Assembly: GCF_016458305.1 (NCBI RefSeq)
Contig: NZ_JAEMHL010000001.1
Coordinates: forward strand, 124,001 to 188,000
Direction: 5' to 3'
Length of the DNA: 64,000 bases
Source: Geomonas anaerohicana
GTDB lineage: Bacteria; Desulfobacterota; Desulfuromonadia; Geobacterales; Geobacteraceae
Positions 25,039 to 33,078 of the stretch are shown in pieces. The position numbers and the translations under genes are program-made. Position 1 is the stretch's first letter. Each line of letters starts with the position of its first letter. Under the pieces are notes generated by a model. The model was given only the letters and a program-made list of their open reading frames with translations. It ran no database searches and was not told the DNA's origin.

Positions 25039-25716
25039 TCAGAACATCCGGCCGACCTGGAGCACCACGGAATTGACGCCGCGGTTTTCGTGGTAGAGCT
25101 CGCCGTTGGAGAGATGGTGCAGGCGGACGGCGCCGAAGATGTTCTTGCCGTCCTGCTGAGGCAGTTCGAGGCCGAGGCCGAGCAGGGGGTTGAAGTTGAA
25201 ATGGAGACCCTGCCCCTCGACCCGGAACTGGGTGTAGATGATGCCGATACCGGCTTCACCGTAGGGGAGCACTTTTCCCGTCAGGCCGAAGGGGTATTTG
25301 ACGGCCAGCATGTTGACCGAGGCCATGATGTCACTTTTGGGGGTGAGGGTGCTGCCGATGGCCGCTTCCACTTTGAATCGCAGCGTGTTGGGGCAGTTGT
25401 CCATACGCCAGGCGGAGCCGTAGTCGTAGATGGCGAAACCGCGCGCCATGGCGAAGGTCCGGGAGGGGCCGGGGTCGTAGACGTAGCCGTAATCCAGGGC
25501 GAAACCGTGCTGGTCGGGGAGGCGGTCGTCGGCGAATGCCTTCTTTGGTGCAGCGGCTTCGGCAGGTGTCGGTGCTGTTGGTTGGGAGAGTGCCGGTTGC
25601 GAGGCAGGCGGCGCTGTGGCATCGGCTGCTCGTGACGGCAGCGGTGCGAGGGCGGCGCAGGTCAGGAGCAGCAGGAGGGCGGATTTAAAGAGCGGCTTGG
25701 GCAGGGCAGGTTTCAT
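25039..25716 (-). CDS. PagL-like acyloxyacyl hydrolase (lipid A 3-O-deacylase family)
   Basis: A 225-residue outer-membrane beta-barrel protein with a signal peptide ending PSRAA and an Ala/Pro-rich linker. The PagL-family C-terminal signature is clear: GEAGIGIIYTQFRV, FNFNPLLGLGLE and RLHHLSNGELYHENRGVNSVV, ending with the barrel-terminal Phe. The active-site His-x-Ser maps to H201/S203. The position I align with the catalytic Glu of Pseudomonas PagL reads Asn (N215), as in a broader subgroup, so deacylase activity is uncertain. GAAGGGAGC precedes the ATG. It lies between the two arms of the polyene locus. Confidence 0.82.
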   Translation of the reverse strand: MKPALPKPLFKSALLLLLTCAALAPLPSRAADATAPPASQPALSQPTAPTPAEAAAPKKAFADDRLPDQHGFALDYGYVYDPGPSRTFAMARGFAIYDYGSAWRMDNCPNTLRFKVEAAIGSTLTPKSDIMASVNMLAVKYPFGLTGKVLPYGEAGIGIIYTQFRVEGQGLHFNFNPLLGLGLELPQQDGKNIFGAVRLHHLSNGELYHENRGVNSVVLQVGRMF

Positions 25717-25739
25717 TTTTGCTCCCTTCGAGTTGGGTC

Positions 25740-26110
25740 GCGGTATGGCAAATCCCCCCTGCCCCCCCTTTCACAAGGGGGGAACGCTAGGGCAGGTGCA
25801 GTGTCATGGGGCTTGAGGGGACTGGCTCCGCCAGGTGCCTGTCCCCTTTGATCTCGTTCCCAAGGTCCACCTTGGGAACGCAAAGCCTTTCCGAAGCTCC
25901 AGCTTCCCTCGGATGCAAAGCTGGAGCTTTGCGCCATATTGGGTTCCCAAGCTGGAGCTTGGGAACCAGGGAAAGGAGGGGGACTGGCTCAGCCAGGTGC
26001 CTGTCCCCTTAGTGCTTGTGTAGCTGGCTGAGCTGAAAGAAGCGTTTCCGCTGAAGGCAAATCCCCCCTGTCCCCCCTTCGCGAAAGGGGGGGACGTAGG
26101 GCAACGTCCT
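25740..26110. repeat. Block of palindromic intergenic repeats
   Basis: This 411-base gene-free gap is filled by short GC-rich inverted repeats. Two are of the type AAATCCCCCCTGxCCCCCCTT...AAGGGGGG (25750-25785, 26058-26095). Two copies of GGGGACTGGCTC(C/A)GCCAGGTGCCTGTCCCC lie at 25817-25846 and 25978-26008. A composite module occupies 25850-25973. The same families recur at 39.2-39.6, 47.9-48.0 and 59.1 kb. Open frames across it are repeat-derived. Confidence 0.88.
25850..25973 (+). repeat. Composite palindromic module, copy 1
   Basis: Three stem-loops in a row: GTTCCCAAGGTCCACCTTGGGAAC, a GAAGCTCCAGCTTCCCTC/GATGCAAAGCTGGAGC pair, and GGTTCCCAAGCTGGAGCTTGGGAACC. An inverted copy with about eight mismatches over ~124 bases is at 39426-39548, 13.5 kb away on the other side of half the polyene cluster. 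Confidence 0.9.
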
Positions 26111-26127
26111 CGGCATTCCAGCGGCGG

Positions 26128-27198
26128 TCAGCAGGACATGACAACGGTGGCGTATTCGCTGGGACCGGCAAGCCTTAGCGAGCAGATGCGGGATACGTCG
26201 CCCTTTCCGGGTGCAAAGAGACTCGGTCCCGCGGGGCTCGCAAAAGCTCGCCCGCTTTTAAGCGCCAGTGCGGCGGCGGCAAGGTCGAACGCGGCTGCCG
26301 CGGGCATGCAGCCGTAGAGGGGCGTGTAGCAGGCCGCCTTCCCCCCGGCCGGCACGGCGTCCAGATAGCGTCGAGCCAGCTCGCTGCGGCCATCGGCACC
26401 CAGGAGCAGCAGGGCGTCGTCCGGGAGTGACAGCTCACCGCCGAAAATGTTGCCGGTCGCGACGCTGTCGATGCCGCAGTAGGCGGGGCCGCCCTCGTCG
26501 CGGGTGAGGACCAGGAAGGCGGCACCCTCGCCGATAATGGAACTCTCGGACCCGGCGTCGAAGGGGACCATGGAGACGGCGTGCCGCGGGCCGCACCGGC
26601 GGTGCTGCAGGTAGGCGACCAGCTCGGACACCTCGTCGATGGCACCGAAGAGGACGGCGTCGACCCTCCCCTCGGCGAGCCACTGACGGGCGCTCACCAG
26701 TGCGGAGGGGACCGACATGTCGAACTGGCTCACCGTGAGGCTCGGCCCCCTGATGCCCAGGGTGATGGCGACGTTGGCCGCGGCGGCGTTGTGCACCGAG
26801 TTGGCAAAATGGGTCGGGGAGGCGCAGTTGTCGCCCCCGGAGATGAGCGAGTCGAGAAAGGCGTAGGTGGTGGCGGTGGCGCCGTAGCCGCTGGCGATGA
26901 CGAGCCCGATGCGGCCGAGGTCGGCGCCGAGCATCTCCGCGTCCTTGAGCGCAAGGTAGCTCCCCAAGAGGGCGAGCTTCGAGTAGTGGTCCACCCGGCG
27001 CAGGGCTCGCTTCGGGACGAACTCCTCCAGCCCCGCCGTGTCGGCGCGGTAGGCGGGAACGGTCTGCACTCCCTCACCCGTAGCCACATCGATGGATCCC
27101 ACTGTCACCCGGCCCTCTGCGAGGGCGTTCTGGAAAGATTCCACCCCGGTGCCGAATGCTCCGGCAACGCCTATCCCCTTGACCAAAAGCCGCGTCAC
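26128..27198 (-). CDS. Ketosynthase-like protein lacking the active-site Cys
   Basis: A 356-residue thiolase-fold protein and the last gene of the polyene minus arm. The fold signature is present (GIGVAGAFGTGVESFQNAL, VASGYGATATTYAFLDSL, PFDAGSESSIIGEGAAFLVL), but the nucleophile segment reads TVSQFDMSVPSAL, putting Asp 160 where active ketosynthases have Cys. The C-terminal catalytic His motifs are also not recognisable. It is therefore probably a chain-length-factor-like or structural partner of the upstream ketosynthase, with which it overlaps by 4 bases (ATGA), as expected for a heterodimer. Confidence 0.84.
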   Translation of the reverse strand: MTRLLVKGIGVAGAFGTGVESFQNALAEGRVTVGSIDVATGEGVQTVPAYRADTAGLEEFVPKRALRRVDHYSKLALLGSYLALKDAEMLGADLGRIGLVIASGYGATATTYAFLDSLISGGDNCASPTHFANSVHNAAAANVAITLGIRGPSLTVSQFDMSVPSALVSARQWLAEGRVDAVLFGAIDEVSELVAYLQHRRCGPRHAVSMVPFDAGSESSIIGEGAAFLVLTRDEGGPAYCGIDSVATGNIFGGELSLPDDALLLLGADGRSELARRYLDAVPAGGKAACYTPLYGCMPAAAAFDLAAAALALKSGRAFASPAGPSLFAPGKGDVSRICSLRLAGPSEYATVVMSC

Positions 27199-28376
27199 GC
27201 TGCATCCCCCTTCCCGAACAGGAGTACCGAGTTGCTCCCGCCAAAGGCCAGAGACTGGGACAGGGCGAATCCTCCCGCAACCTCCCGGTTGCTACGCAGC
27301 GGTTCCCCGGCGAGCTCCGGGTCGGCGTTTTCGAAGCCGGCGCTGGCCGGGATGAGGCCGCGCTCCAGGCAGGCGACGGTGAAGACCGCCTCGATGCCGC
27401 CCGCGGCCCCGAGTGTGTGCCCGGTGTACCCCTTGGTGGAGTGGTAGGGGACGCCGGGGAAAAGCTCGGCCAGCACCCGGCTCTCGACCCGGTCGTTGTC
27501 GGGGGTGCCGGTGCCGTGCGCGTTGACGAAGGAGACCTGGTCGGCGGCAACGGCACAGCAGGAAAGGGCCTCGGCCACTGCCTGGCGCAACCCGACCCCG
27601 TCCGGTTGCGGCGCAGTGAGATGGTAGGCGTCGCAGGCCGAGCCGTAGCCCATAACGAAGGAGCGGGCGCGTGCGCCACGGCGGACGCGGACCTGTTCCG
27701 ATTCCAGCACCAGCATGCCGGCGCCCTCGCCGAGGTTGAGCCCCTTACGGTCGCGGTCGAACGGCTTGCAGGGGGAGTCGTCGGTGATCATGAGTGATAT
27801 GAAGCCGTGGTAGGTGATGCGTCCCAACTCGTCCGCGCCACCGGCGATGGTGACGTCGCAGATCCCCCCGCGGATCCAGGAGGCGGCGAGCCCCACCGCG
27901 TCGGTCCCGGAGGCGCAGGCGTTGACCACGGTCTGGCAGGGGCCGGAGCATTTGAAGGCACGGGCGATGACGGCGGCGGGATTGCTGTTCAGGATGCGCT
28001 CCATGGGGAACAGGTCCGGTTCTTCCCCGGCGCGGTGGGCGCGGCAGAACCCCTCGTCGTTCAACGCGCTGCCGACGGTGGTGCCGACGCAGACGCCGAC
28101 CCGCAGCCCGCGCAGTTCCTCCGGGGAGAAACCGGCGTCGGCGAACGCCTCGCGCGCGGCCTGCACGGCAAGGGCGCTGGTGCGCAGCAGTTCCGGCGGC
28201 TCACGGTAGTCGCGTACCTCGAACACGGGGAACGGGGTCGGGTGACTGCTTACGAAACGGGTCGGGTGAGCGGGGGCACGCCGCCCGGCGTAGAGGGAGT
28301 CCAGGCACTCGGGCACGGTCCCGCCCGCGGCGCAGATGCAGCCCAGGCCGGTTATGGCGACGGGCCAGGTGGTCAT
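27195..28376 (-). CDS. Beta-ketoacyl-ACP synthase (FabF-like)
   Basis: A 393-residue condensing enzyme that extends the ACP-bound chain with malonyl-ACP. The Cys-His-His set is intact: VVNACASGTDAV (Cys 154), VNAHGTGTPDND and KGYTGHTLGAAGG. The fold start MTTWPVAITGLGCICAAGG and the C-terminal SLAFGGSNSVLLF are typical. Coupled by 4-base overlaps to the ACP gene upstream and the Cys-less partner downstream, it looks like a compact KS-CLF-ACP unit, distinct from the other ketosynthases of the cluster. Confidence 0.93.
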   Translation of the reverse strand: MTTWPVAITGLGCICAAGGTVPECLDSLYAGRRAPAHPTRFVSSHPTPFPVFEVRDYREPPELLRTSALAVQAAREAFADAGFSPEELRGLRVGVCVGTTVGSALNDEGFCRAHRAGEEPDLFPMERILNSNPAAVIARAFKCSGPCQTVVNACASGTDAVGLAASWIRGGICDVTIAGGADELGRITYHGFISLMITDDSPCKPFDRDRKGLNLGEGAGMLVLESEQVRVRRGARARSFVMGYGSACDAYHLTAPQPDGVGLRQAVAEALSCCAVAADQVSFVNAHGTGTPDNDRVESRVLAELFPGVPYHSTKGYTGHTLGAAGGIEAVFTVACLERGLIPASAGFENADPELAGEPLRSNREVAGGFALSQSLAFGGSNSVLLFGKGDAA

Positions 28377-28627
28377 GCGGCGGTGCGCGCCTCGATGTAG
28401 GCGGCCAGGGAGTCAACCGACTGAAACGCCTTGCGCCCTTCCTCCATGTCCTTGATCTCCACGCCGAAATGCTTCTGCACGATGACAACGAGCTCGACCG
28501 CGTCCAGCGAGTCCAGCCCCAGCCCCTCCCCGAAAAGCGGCGCGCTGTCGCTGATCTCCTCCGGGGTGACCTCCTCGAGGTTCAGGTCCTTGACCAGTAT
28601 CTGCTTCAGTTTTTCCTTGGTATCCAT
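28373..28627 (-). CDS. Acyl carrier protein
   Basis: An 84-residue acidic carrier protein that holds the growing acyl chain on a phosphopantetheine arm. The attachment site GLGLDSLDAVELVVIV (Ser in DSL) and the four-helix pattern are clear. It overlaps the following ketosynthase by four bases and lies 25 bases after the radical SAM gene. It is one of two ACPs in the locus. No phosphopantetheinyl transferase is present in this window, so activation must come from elsewhere. Confidence 0.94.
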   Translation of the reverse strand: MDTKEKLKQILVKDLNLEEVTPEEISDSAPLFGEGLGLDSLDAVELVVIVQKHFGVEIKDMEEGRKAFQSVDSLAAYIEARTAA

Positions 28628-28652
28628 GGCACGGCTCCTTGTGGTTTCTTTA

Positions 28653-30107
28653 TTATTTTGTGCCCGGCGCCGCCTCGAAGCGCTCGGTCTTCCTGGTGAA
28701 TTTCAGGAAACTGGAGAGGTTCCCCAAGAAACGCAGCCAGCTGTCCGGCGAGCGCCAGAGCATGGTGAGGTAGCCCCAGAGCACCTTGTGGCGCTTGAAG
28801 TGGTTACGGTAGAACTCCTGGAACAGCTCTTCCAGGCGCTCGCGGGTCATCCCCTTGGTGACGAAGAGGAAGTTCATGCAATCCATCTTCTCCCAATCCT
28901 CCTGGAACTCTCCCAGCTCGTGGATCTTCTCGTACACCGGCGAGCCGGGGAACGGGGTGAACTTGGCCAGGTTGAAGTCGTCGATGGGGAGGGAGAAGAC
29001 GTAATCCATGCTCTTGCGGATGCTCTGCTCGGTCTCTCCGGGAAGCCCGATCATCAAGAGCCCCTTGGTGCGCATGCCGGCATCCTTGATCATGCGGATC
29101 TTCTGCGCCAGGTGGTCCAGGTCGGCATTCTGGCGGTGCTGGGCCAGCAACTCCTCGTCGCCGGTCTCGATCCCCAGGCTCATCATCCAGCAGCCGGCAC
29201 CCTTCATGCGAGTCAGCAGTTCCGGATCGATGTGCTCGGCGCGCACCGCGCAGTTGAAGGTCATGCCCAGGGGGCGGTCGGTCATCAGCGTGGTGAACTT
29301 TTCGACCCGTTCCCGGTTAAAGGTGAACTGGTCGTCGTAGAAGTTGATGTGCCGAATGCCGAAGCGCTCCTTGAGGTAGCGCAGGTGCTCGTAGAGGTAC
29401 TCGGCCGAGTTGTAGCGGAAGCTGCGCCGGAACACGGAGCGGTCGCAGTAGCTGCAGGCGTAGGGGCAGCCACGGCTGGAGATGCAGCTCGTGTTGGGCG
29501 TCTTCGGGTAATTGAAGATGGGGAGCCGGTACGACGCCGGGAATCCCGCCAGCTTCTCGTAGGCCGGGAAGGGGAGCTCGTCCAGCACCAGGGGGCGATC
29601 GCGATAGCCGGTCCAGACCGCGTCGGCGCCGTCGCGGTAGATGATGCCGCCCACGGAGGCAGGGTCATCCCATCCCTTTAGGAGAAGCTCGGCCATGGTC
29701 TCCTCCCCCTCGCCCACTACCGCGTAATCCATGGCGGGGAAGTTGGGGAAGAGGCCGGTCTTGAGCGCCGACACGTGGGGGCCGCCGAACACGGTACGGA
29801 TGCCGGGGAGCACCCGGCGCGCCATCTCGGCGATGCGGACGCCGTCCAGGAAGCTGGAGGTGGTGCAGCTAAGTCCCAGCATGGCAGGACGCTCCGCCAA
29901 GAGGTAATCTCGGATGACGCGGTCCGAGTCGGGGCGGGCGTAGCAGTCCACGATGTCGGCCCGGATGCCGCGCTGCTCCAGGTAGGCGGCGATGCTGGCG
30001 AGTCCCAGGGGAGGCATGATGTTGGCGACGCGGGAGATGTCGCGCCCCGCCGCGTCGGCGCGGTACCCTAAGGGATGTACCAGCAGTATTTTGCGGTGGT
30101 CTAGCAT
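28653..30107 (-). CDS. B12-binding radical SAM protein
   Basis: A 484-residue enzyme. I place the start at 30107 (MLDHRKILLVHPLGY); the open frame continues upstream only through the tandem repeats. Residues ~5-145 form a cobalamin-binding domain (PPLGLASIAAYLEQRGI...VFGGPHVSALK). Residues ~205-420 form the radical SAM barrel with CPYACSYC (Cys 214/218/221) for the 4Fe-4S cluster, and GLPGETEQSI. Such class B proteins methylate or rearrange unactivated carbons; they recur in hopanoid and polyene loci. It probably modifies the aryl head or chain here; the exact reaction cannot be read. Confidence 0.9.
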   Translation of the reverse strand: MLDHRKILLVHPLGYRADAAGRDISRVANIMPPLGLASIAAYLEQRGIRADIVDCYARPDSDRVIRDYLLAERPAMLGLSCTTSSFLDGVRIAEMARRVLPGIRTVFGGPHVSALKTGLFPNFPAMDYAVVGEGEETMAELLLKGWDDPASVGGIIYRDGADAVWTGYRDRPLVLDELPFPAYEKLAGFPASYRLPIFNYPKTPNTSCISSRGCPYACSYCDRSVFRRSFRYNSAEYLYEHLRYLKERFGIRHINFYDDQFTFNRERVEKFTTLMTDRPLGMTFNCAVRAEHIDPELLTRMKGAGCWMMSLGIETGDEELLAQHRQNADLDHLAQKIRMIKDAGMRTKGLLMIGLPGETEQSIRKSMDYVFSLPIDDFNLAKFTPFPGSPVYEKIHELGEFQEDWEKMDCMNFLFVTKGMTRERLEELFQEFYRNHFKRHKVLWGYLTMLWRSPDSWLRFLGNLSSFLKFTRKTERFEAAPGTK

Positions 30108-30196
30108 GTGGTTCCTTGTACGTCGTTCCCTACCGATTACGTTTTGCTGAAACCCTTTACCAACCTTCAACAACAGGATCTGGAGCAGAGTAAAAA

Positions 30197-30775
30197 GGAT
30201 CCAGAATATCGGAAACCGTTGCGGCTTTCCGAAAAGTTGCCGGAGTAATTCCCAAAATGGATCCGGATTAACGCGAACCAGAGCTGGAATTTGATAAACC
30301 GTTGCAGCTTTCCCAGAAACAGGCTGCAGTTTTCCACAAAACGGATCCGGATTAAAGGGAACCTGAGCCGGAATTTCATAAACCGTTGCAGCTTTCCCAG
30401 AAACGGCGGCAGTTTTCCCCAAAGCGGATCTGGATTAACGCGAACCAGAGCCGGAATTTGATAAACCGTTGCAGCTTTCCCAGAAACAGGCTGCAGTTTT
30501 CCCCAAAGCGGATCCGGATTAAAGGGAACCTGAGCCGGAATTTCATAAACTGTTGTAGCTTTCCCAATAACGGCTGCAATGTTCCCCATAACTGATCCGG
30601 ATTAAAGGGAACCTGAGCCGGAATTTCATAAACCGATGCAGCTTTCCCAAAAACGGCTGCAATGTTCCCCATAAAGGATCCAGATTGAAGCGAACCGGGA
30701 CCGGAATTTCCTAAACCGTTGCGGCTTTCCAAAAAGCTGCTGCAGTTTTTCCCAAATCGGGTCCGGATTTAAAAG
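30197..30775. repeat. Tandem 83/84-bp repeat array
   Basis: About six full units plus partial ends, starting near 30197 (a shortened ~62-bp unit), 30259, 30343, 30426, 30510, 30593, 30676 and 30759. Each begins GGATCCGGATTAA and contains the core AAACCGTTGCAGCTTTCCCA. Two types alternate: A (ACGCGAACCAGAG, TTTGATAAA) and B (AAGGGAACCTGAG, TTTCATAAA), in the order A-B-A-B-B plus a divergent unit. This points to duplication of an A-B dimer (~167 bp). Open frames here are repeat artefacts. It fills a 687-base gap between two same-strand polyene genes. Confidence 0.95.
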
Positions 30776-30794
30776 TTGTCGGTTCGAATTTGCC

Positions 30795-31496
30795 CTACCC
30801 GTTAACGGCCGCGGCGATGAGTTCGGCCATGCTTTCGACCCGGACGCCGTTGCATTCGATGCCGCCGTCCGCCGCCATGCTGATGCTGCCGTAGCAGTGC
30901 TCGCCGGGAGCATCGCCCAGTACCAGGAAAGCGGCGCCGGGGAAAAAGTGCTTAACATCGGCTAACGGCTCCGGGGGAGCCAGGTCGCAGACGCCAGCCA
31001 AGACCACCGGCTCCTCCTTGAGGGCAAGCTGGTCCAGCGCCATGGTGAGCGCGCCCAATCCGGCGCTTTGCGTTTCGTTCACCGCCAGCAGCGAGCCGGT
31101 GAGGCCGAACTGGATGGCGGCGTCCCCCAGGAAGCAGTTGGCGAGGGTGTAGGCGAACAGGTTCGGGCTCGCCAGCCCGCCCCCTTCCAGCAGCACGGTG
31201 CGCTGGTAATCGAGGTCGGTGGCGAGGCAGCCGAGCCTGGTCCCGGCGACGACGCCGAAGGGGCGCTTCTCGCTCCACGACTCCAGCTCCGCGTCGCGCA
31301 GTGCGAAGGCAAGGGCGGCCAGGCCAAGCTTGGCGTAGTCGGACATGCGCCCGAAGCGCTGGTTGGGTTCGGCGAAAACGTCCCGGCGCGCAAGCGCGGG
31401 GAGGGGGAGGTCGGCGAAGATCAGTTCGCTCCCTTGCGAGCCCATGCCGCAGCCGGTGCCGGTGACCCAGCCGATGCCGTTCAGGTAGGCGCTCAT
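30795..31496 (-). CDS. Chain-length-factor-like ketosynthase N-terminal-domain protein
   Basis: A 233-residue protein corresponding only to the N-terminal half of a ketosynthase (Ketoacyl-synt_2 type), the usual size in aryl-polyene loci. It has MSAYLNGIGWVTGTGCGMG and FAYTLANCFLGDAAIQFGLTG. The nucleophile segment AVNETQSAGLGAL puts Gln 143 in the Cys position, a substitution known from KS-beta/chain-length factors. It therefore probably pairs with the active ketosynthase upstream (4-base ATGA overlap). The longer open frame (to 31949) is a shadow of that upstream gene. Confidence 0.88.
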   Translation of the reverse strand: MSAYLNGIGWVTGTGCGMGSQGSELIFADLPLPALARRDVFAEPNQRFGRMSDYAKLGLAALAFALRDAELESWSEKRPFGVVAGTRLGCLATDLDYQRTVLLEGGGLASPNLFAYTLANCFLGDAAIQFGLTGSLLAVNETQSAGLGALTMALDQLALKEEPVVLAGVCDLAPPEPLADVKHFFPGAAFLVLGDAPGEHCYGSISMAADGGIECNGVRVESMAELIAAAVNG

Positions 31497-32620
31497 GCGT
31501 CCCCCCGGCCGAGGATGACGGCGGCGTTCACCCCGCCGAACCCGGAATTGGTGCTGAGCACGAAATCCCCCCTGATGTCCTGCGCCGCGTCGCTCACGAG
31601 TCCCACCCCTTCCGGGTCCGGTTCGATGAGCCCGACCGTCGGGGGGAGCACCCCGGCCTCCAGGCACTTCAGTGCCAAGGCTGCTTCGATGCCGCCGGCC
31701 GCGCCCAGGGTGTGGCCGATGGCCCCCTTGACCGAGTGCACCGGCAGGTTGCGGCCGGGAAAGAGGGCGCGCAGGGCGGTCATTTCCATCTGGTCGTTGT
31801 ACGGCGTCGCCGTGCCGTGCGCGCTCACCGCTGCGATGGCGTCCGTGGTGAGGCCGGCGCGGGCAAGGGCCTGGCGCACGGTCTGTATCAGGCCGCAGGC
31901 GTCGCGGGCGGGGGCCGTGATGTGGGTGGCGTCGTTGGCGGCGCCCCAACCGGCCACCACGCCCAGCACCTTGCGTTCCTCGCGCCGGGCCCGCTCGCGG
32001 CTCATCAGGAGCAGCGCCGCCCCTCCTTCTCCCAACGTCAGCCCGTCCCGGTTGCGATCGAAGGGACGACAGCGGGTAGGGGAGAGGGCCTGCAGCGCGG
32101 AGAAGCCCGAAAAAACGAATTCGCTGACCAGGTCGAGGCAGATGACCAGCGCCGCCTCGCAGCGGCCCAGCGCGATCAGCTGCGCGGCGCGGGCGAGGGC
32201 CAGCGTGGAGGAGGCGCAGGCGGCGTTCACGTTGAGCGCCGGGCCGGTGGTGCCGCAGCGCCCGGCGACGCGCGACAGCACGCGCTCCATGGGCAGCTCG
32301 GCGGGATCCACCGCCTCGCCCCGCTGCAGCCGCTCCATCAGGTCGACCGGCCCCTTGGTGCTGGCAAGCAGCAGGCGGCAGTCGGCCGGAACGGCGGGAA
32401 AGCCCTCCATCAGGCGCTCCAGCAGGGGGTACAGCAGCGAGTCCTCACCTGCCGCAAGGCCCGGCACGCAGCAGGCGTTGGGCGAGAGGTAGCGGGCAGT
32501 CCCGAAACGCTCTACCGGCGCCACGGCGCTTTTTCCCGCCATGATCCCGTCGAAGAGCGGGTCGAGCCCGGTGCCCAGCCCGGTCACCGTCTGCGCCGCG
32601 GTTATGCAGACCTCGATCAC
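31493..32620 (-). CDS. Beta-ketoacyl-ACP synthase (FabF/FabB-like)
   Basis: A 375-residue condensing enzyme. Cys 135 lies in NVNAACASSTLAL, with SAHGTATPYND and KGAIGHTLGAAGG supplying the two catalytic His residues. The N-terminus is somewhat short and degenerate relative to FabF. It overlaps by 4 bases both the thioesterase upstream and the Gln-type chain-length factor downstream, so the KS-CLF pair is translationally coupled and likely heterodimeric, as in characterised aryl-polyene systems. Confidence 0.92.
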   Translation of the reverse strand: MIEVCITAAQTVTGLGTGLDPLFDGIMAGKSAVAPVERFGTARYLSPNACCVPGLAAGEDSLLYPLLERLMEGFPAVPADCRLLLASTKGPVDLMERLQRGEAVDPAELPMERVLSRVAGRCGTTGPALNVNAACASSTLALARAAQLIALGRCEAALVICLDLVSEFVFSGFSALQALSPTRCRPFDRNRDGLTLGEGGAALLLMSRERARREERKVLGVVAGWGAANDATHITAPARDACGLIQTVRQALARAGLTTDAIAAVSAHGTATPYNDQMEMTALRALFPGRNLPVHSVKGAIGHTLGAAGGIEAALALKCLEAGVLPPTVGLIEPDPEGVGLVSDAAQDIRGDFVLSTNSGFGGVNAAVILGRGDA

Positions 32621-33078
32621 GACAGCGCTCCTTGCTGCCAGCGCCCCAGGAACTCCTCGATGAAGGGAGGCGGCACCAGCATGATCTCCTGGTTCGTGTC
32701 CAGCATCATCTGCACCGTGTAGCCGGTGCAGGTCACCTCGCCCGCCTGGTTGCGGATGACGAACTCGAAGTTGAGCCGCGCCGCGGTGGTGAAGTGCAGG
32801 ATCCCCTCCACGGTGAAGCGCTCCGGGAAGGCGAGCGGGCGGAAGTAGTCCACGTGCATCTTCTTGATCGGCGTCAGGATGCCGCGCTGGTAGCAGTCGA
32901 GGTAGCCCAGGCCGTACTTCTCCCCGAAGGCGACGCGCGCGTCCTCGAAGTAGCTCGGGTAGCGGCCGTGCCAGACGATGTTGAGCGGATCGACCTCCTC
33001 GAAGCGGACCTGGCGCTCGACGGTGATCCGCAGCGGGGGCGGCCCCCCGGCCACCGGTGTGAAGTAGGCGCGGGTCAT
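32617..33078 (-). CDS. Hotdog acyl thioesterase (4HBT family)
   Basis: A 153-residue 4-hydroxybenzoyl-CoA thioesterase-type hotdog protein. The motif RFEEVDPLNIVWHGRYPSYFEDAR carries the catalytic Asp 30 and the WHGRY variant of HxxY. ATG 33078 follows GGAGGAATCCCC; longer frames upstream are shadows. It may release the polyene acid or proofread the ACPs. It overlaps its neighbours on both sides by 4 bases (dehydratase upstream, ketosynthase downstream). Confidence 0.88.
   Translation of the reverse strand: MTRAYFTPVAGGPPPLRITVERQVRFEEVDPLNIVWHGRYPSYFEDARVAFGEKYGLGYLDCYQRGILTPIKKMHVDYFRPLAFPERFTVEGILHFTTAARLNFEFVIRNQAGEVTCTGYTVQMMLDTNQEIMLVPPPFIEEFLGRWQQGALS

Noticed and set aside
25740-26110. 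Could the palindromes be a CRISPR array?
   Set aside because: No regularly spaced identical repeats with unique spacers; elements are self-complementary and of different families.
30167-30732. Apparent repetitive protein in the tandem array (IPAQVPFNPD, VYEIPALVR units)
   Set aside because: Units are 83 as well as 84 bases, so the frame is not conserved; the translations are artefacts of DNA repeats.
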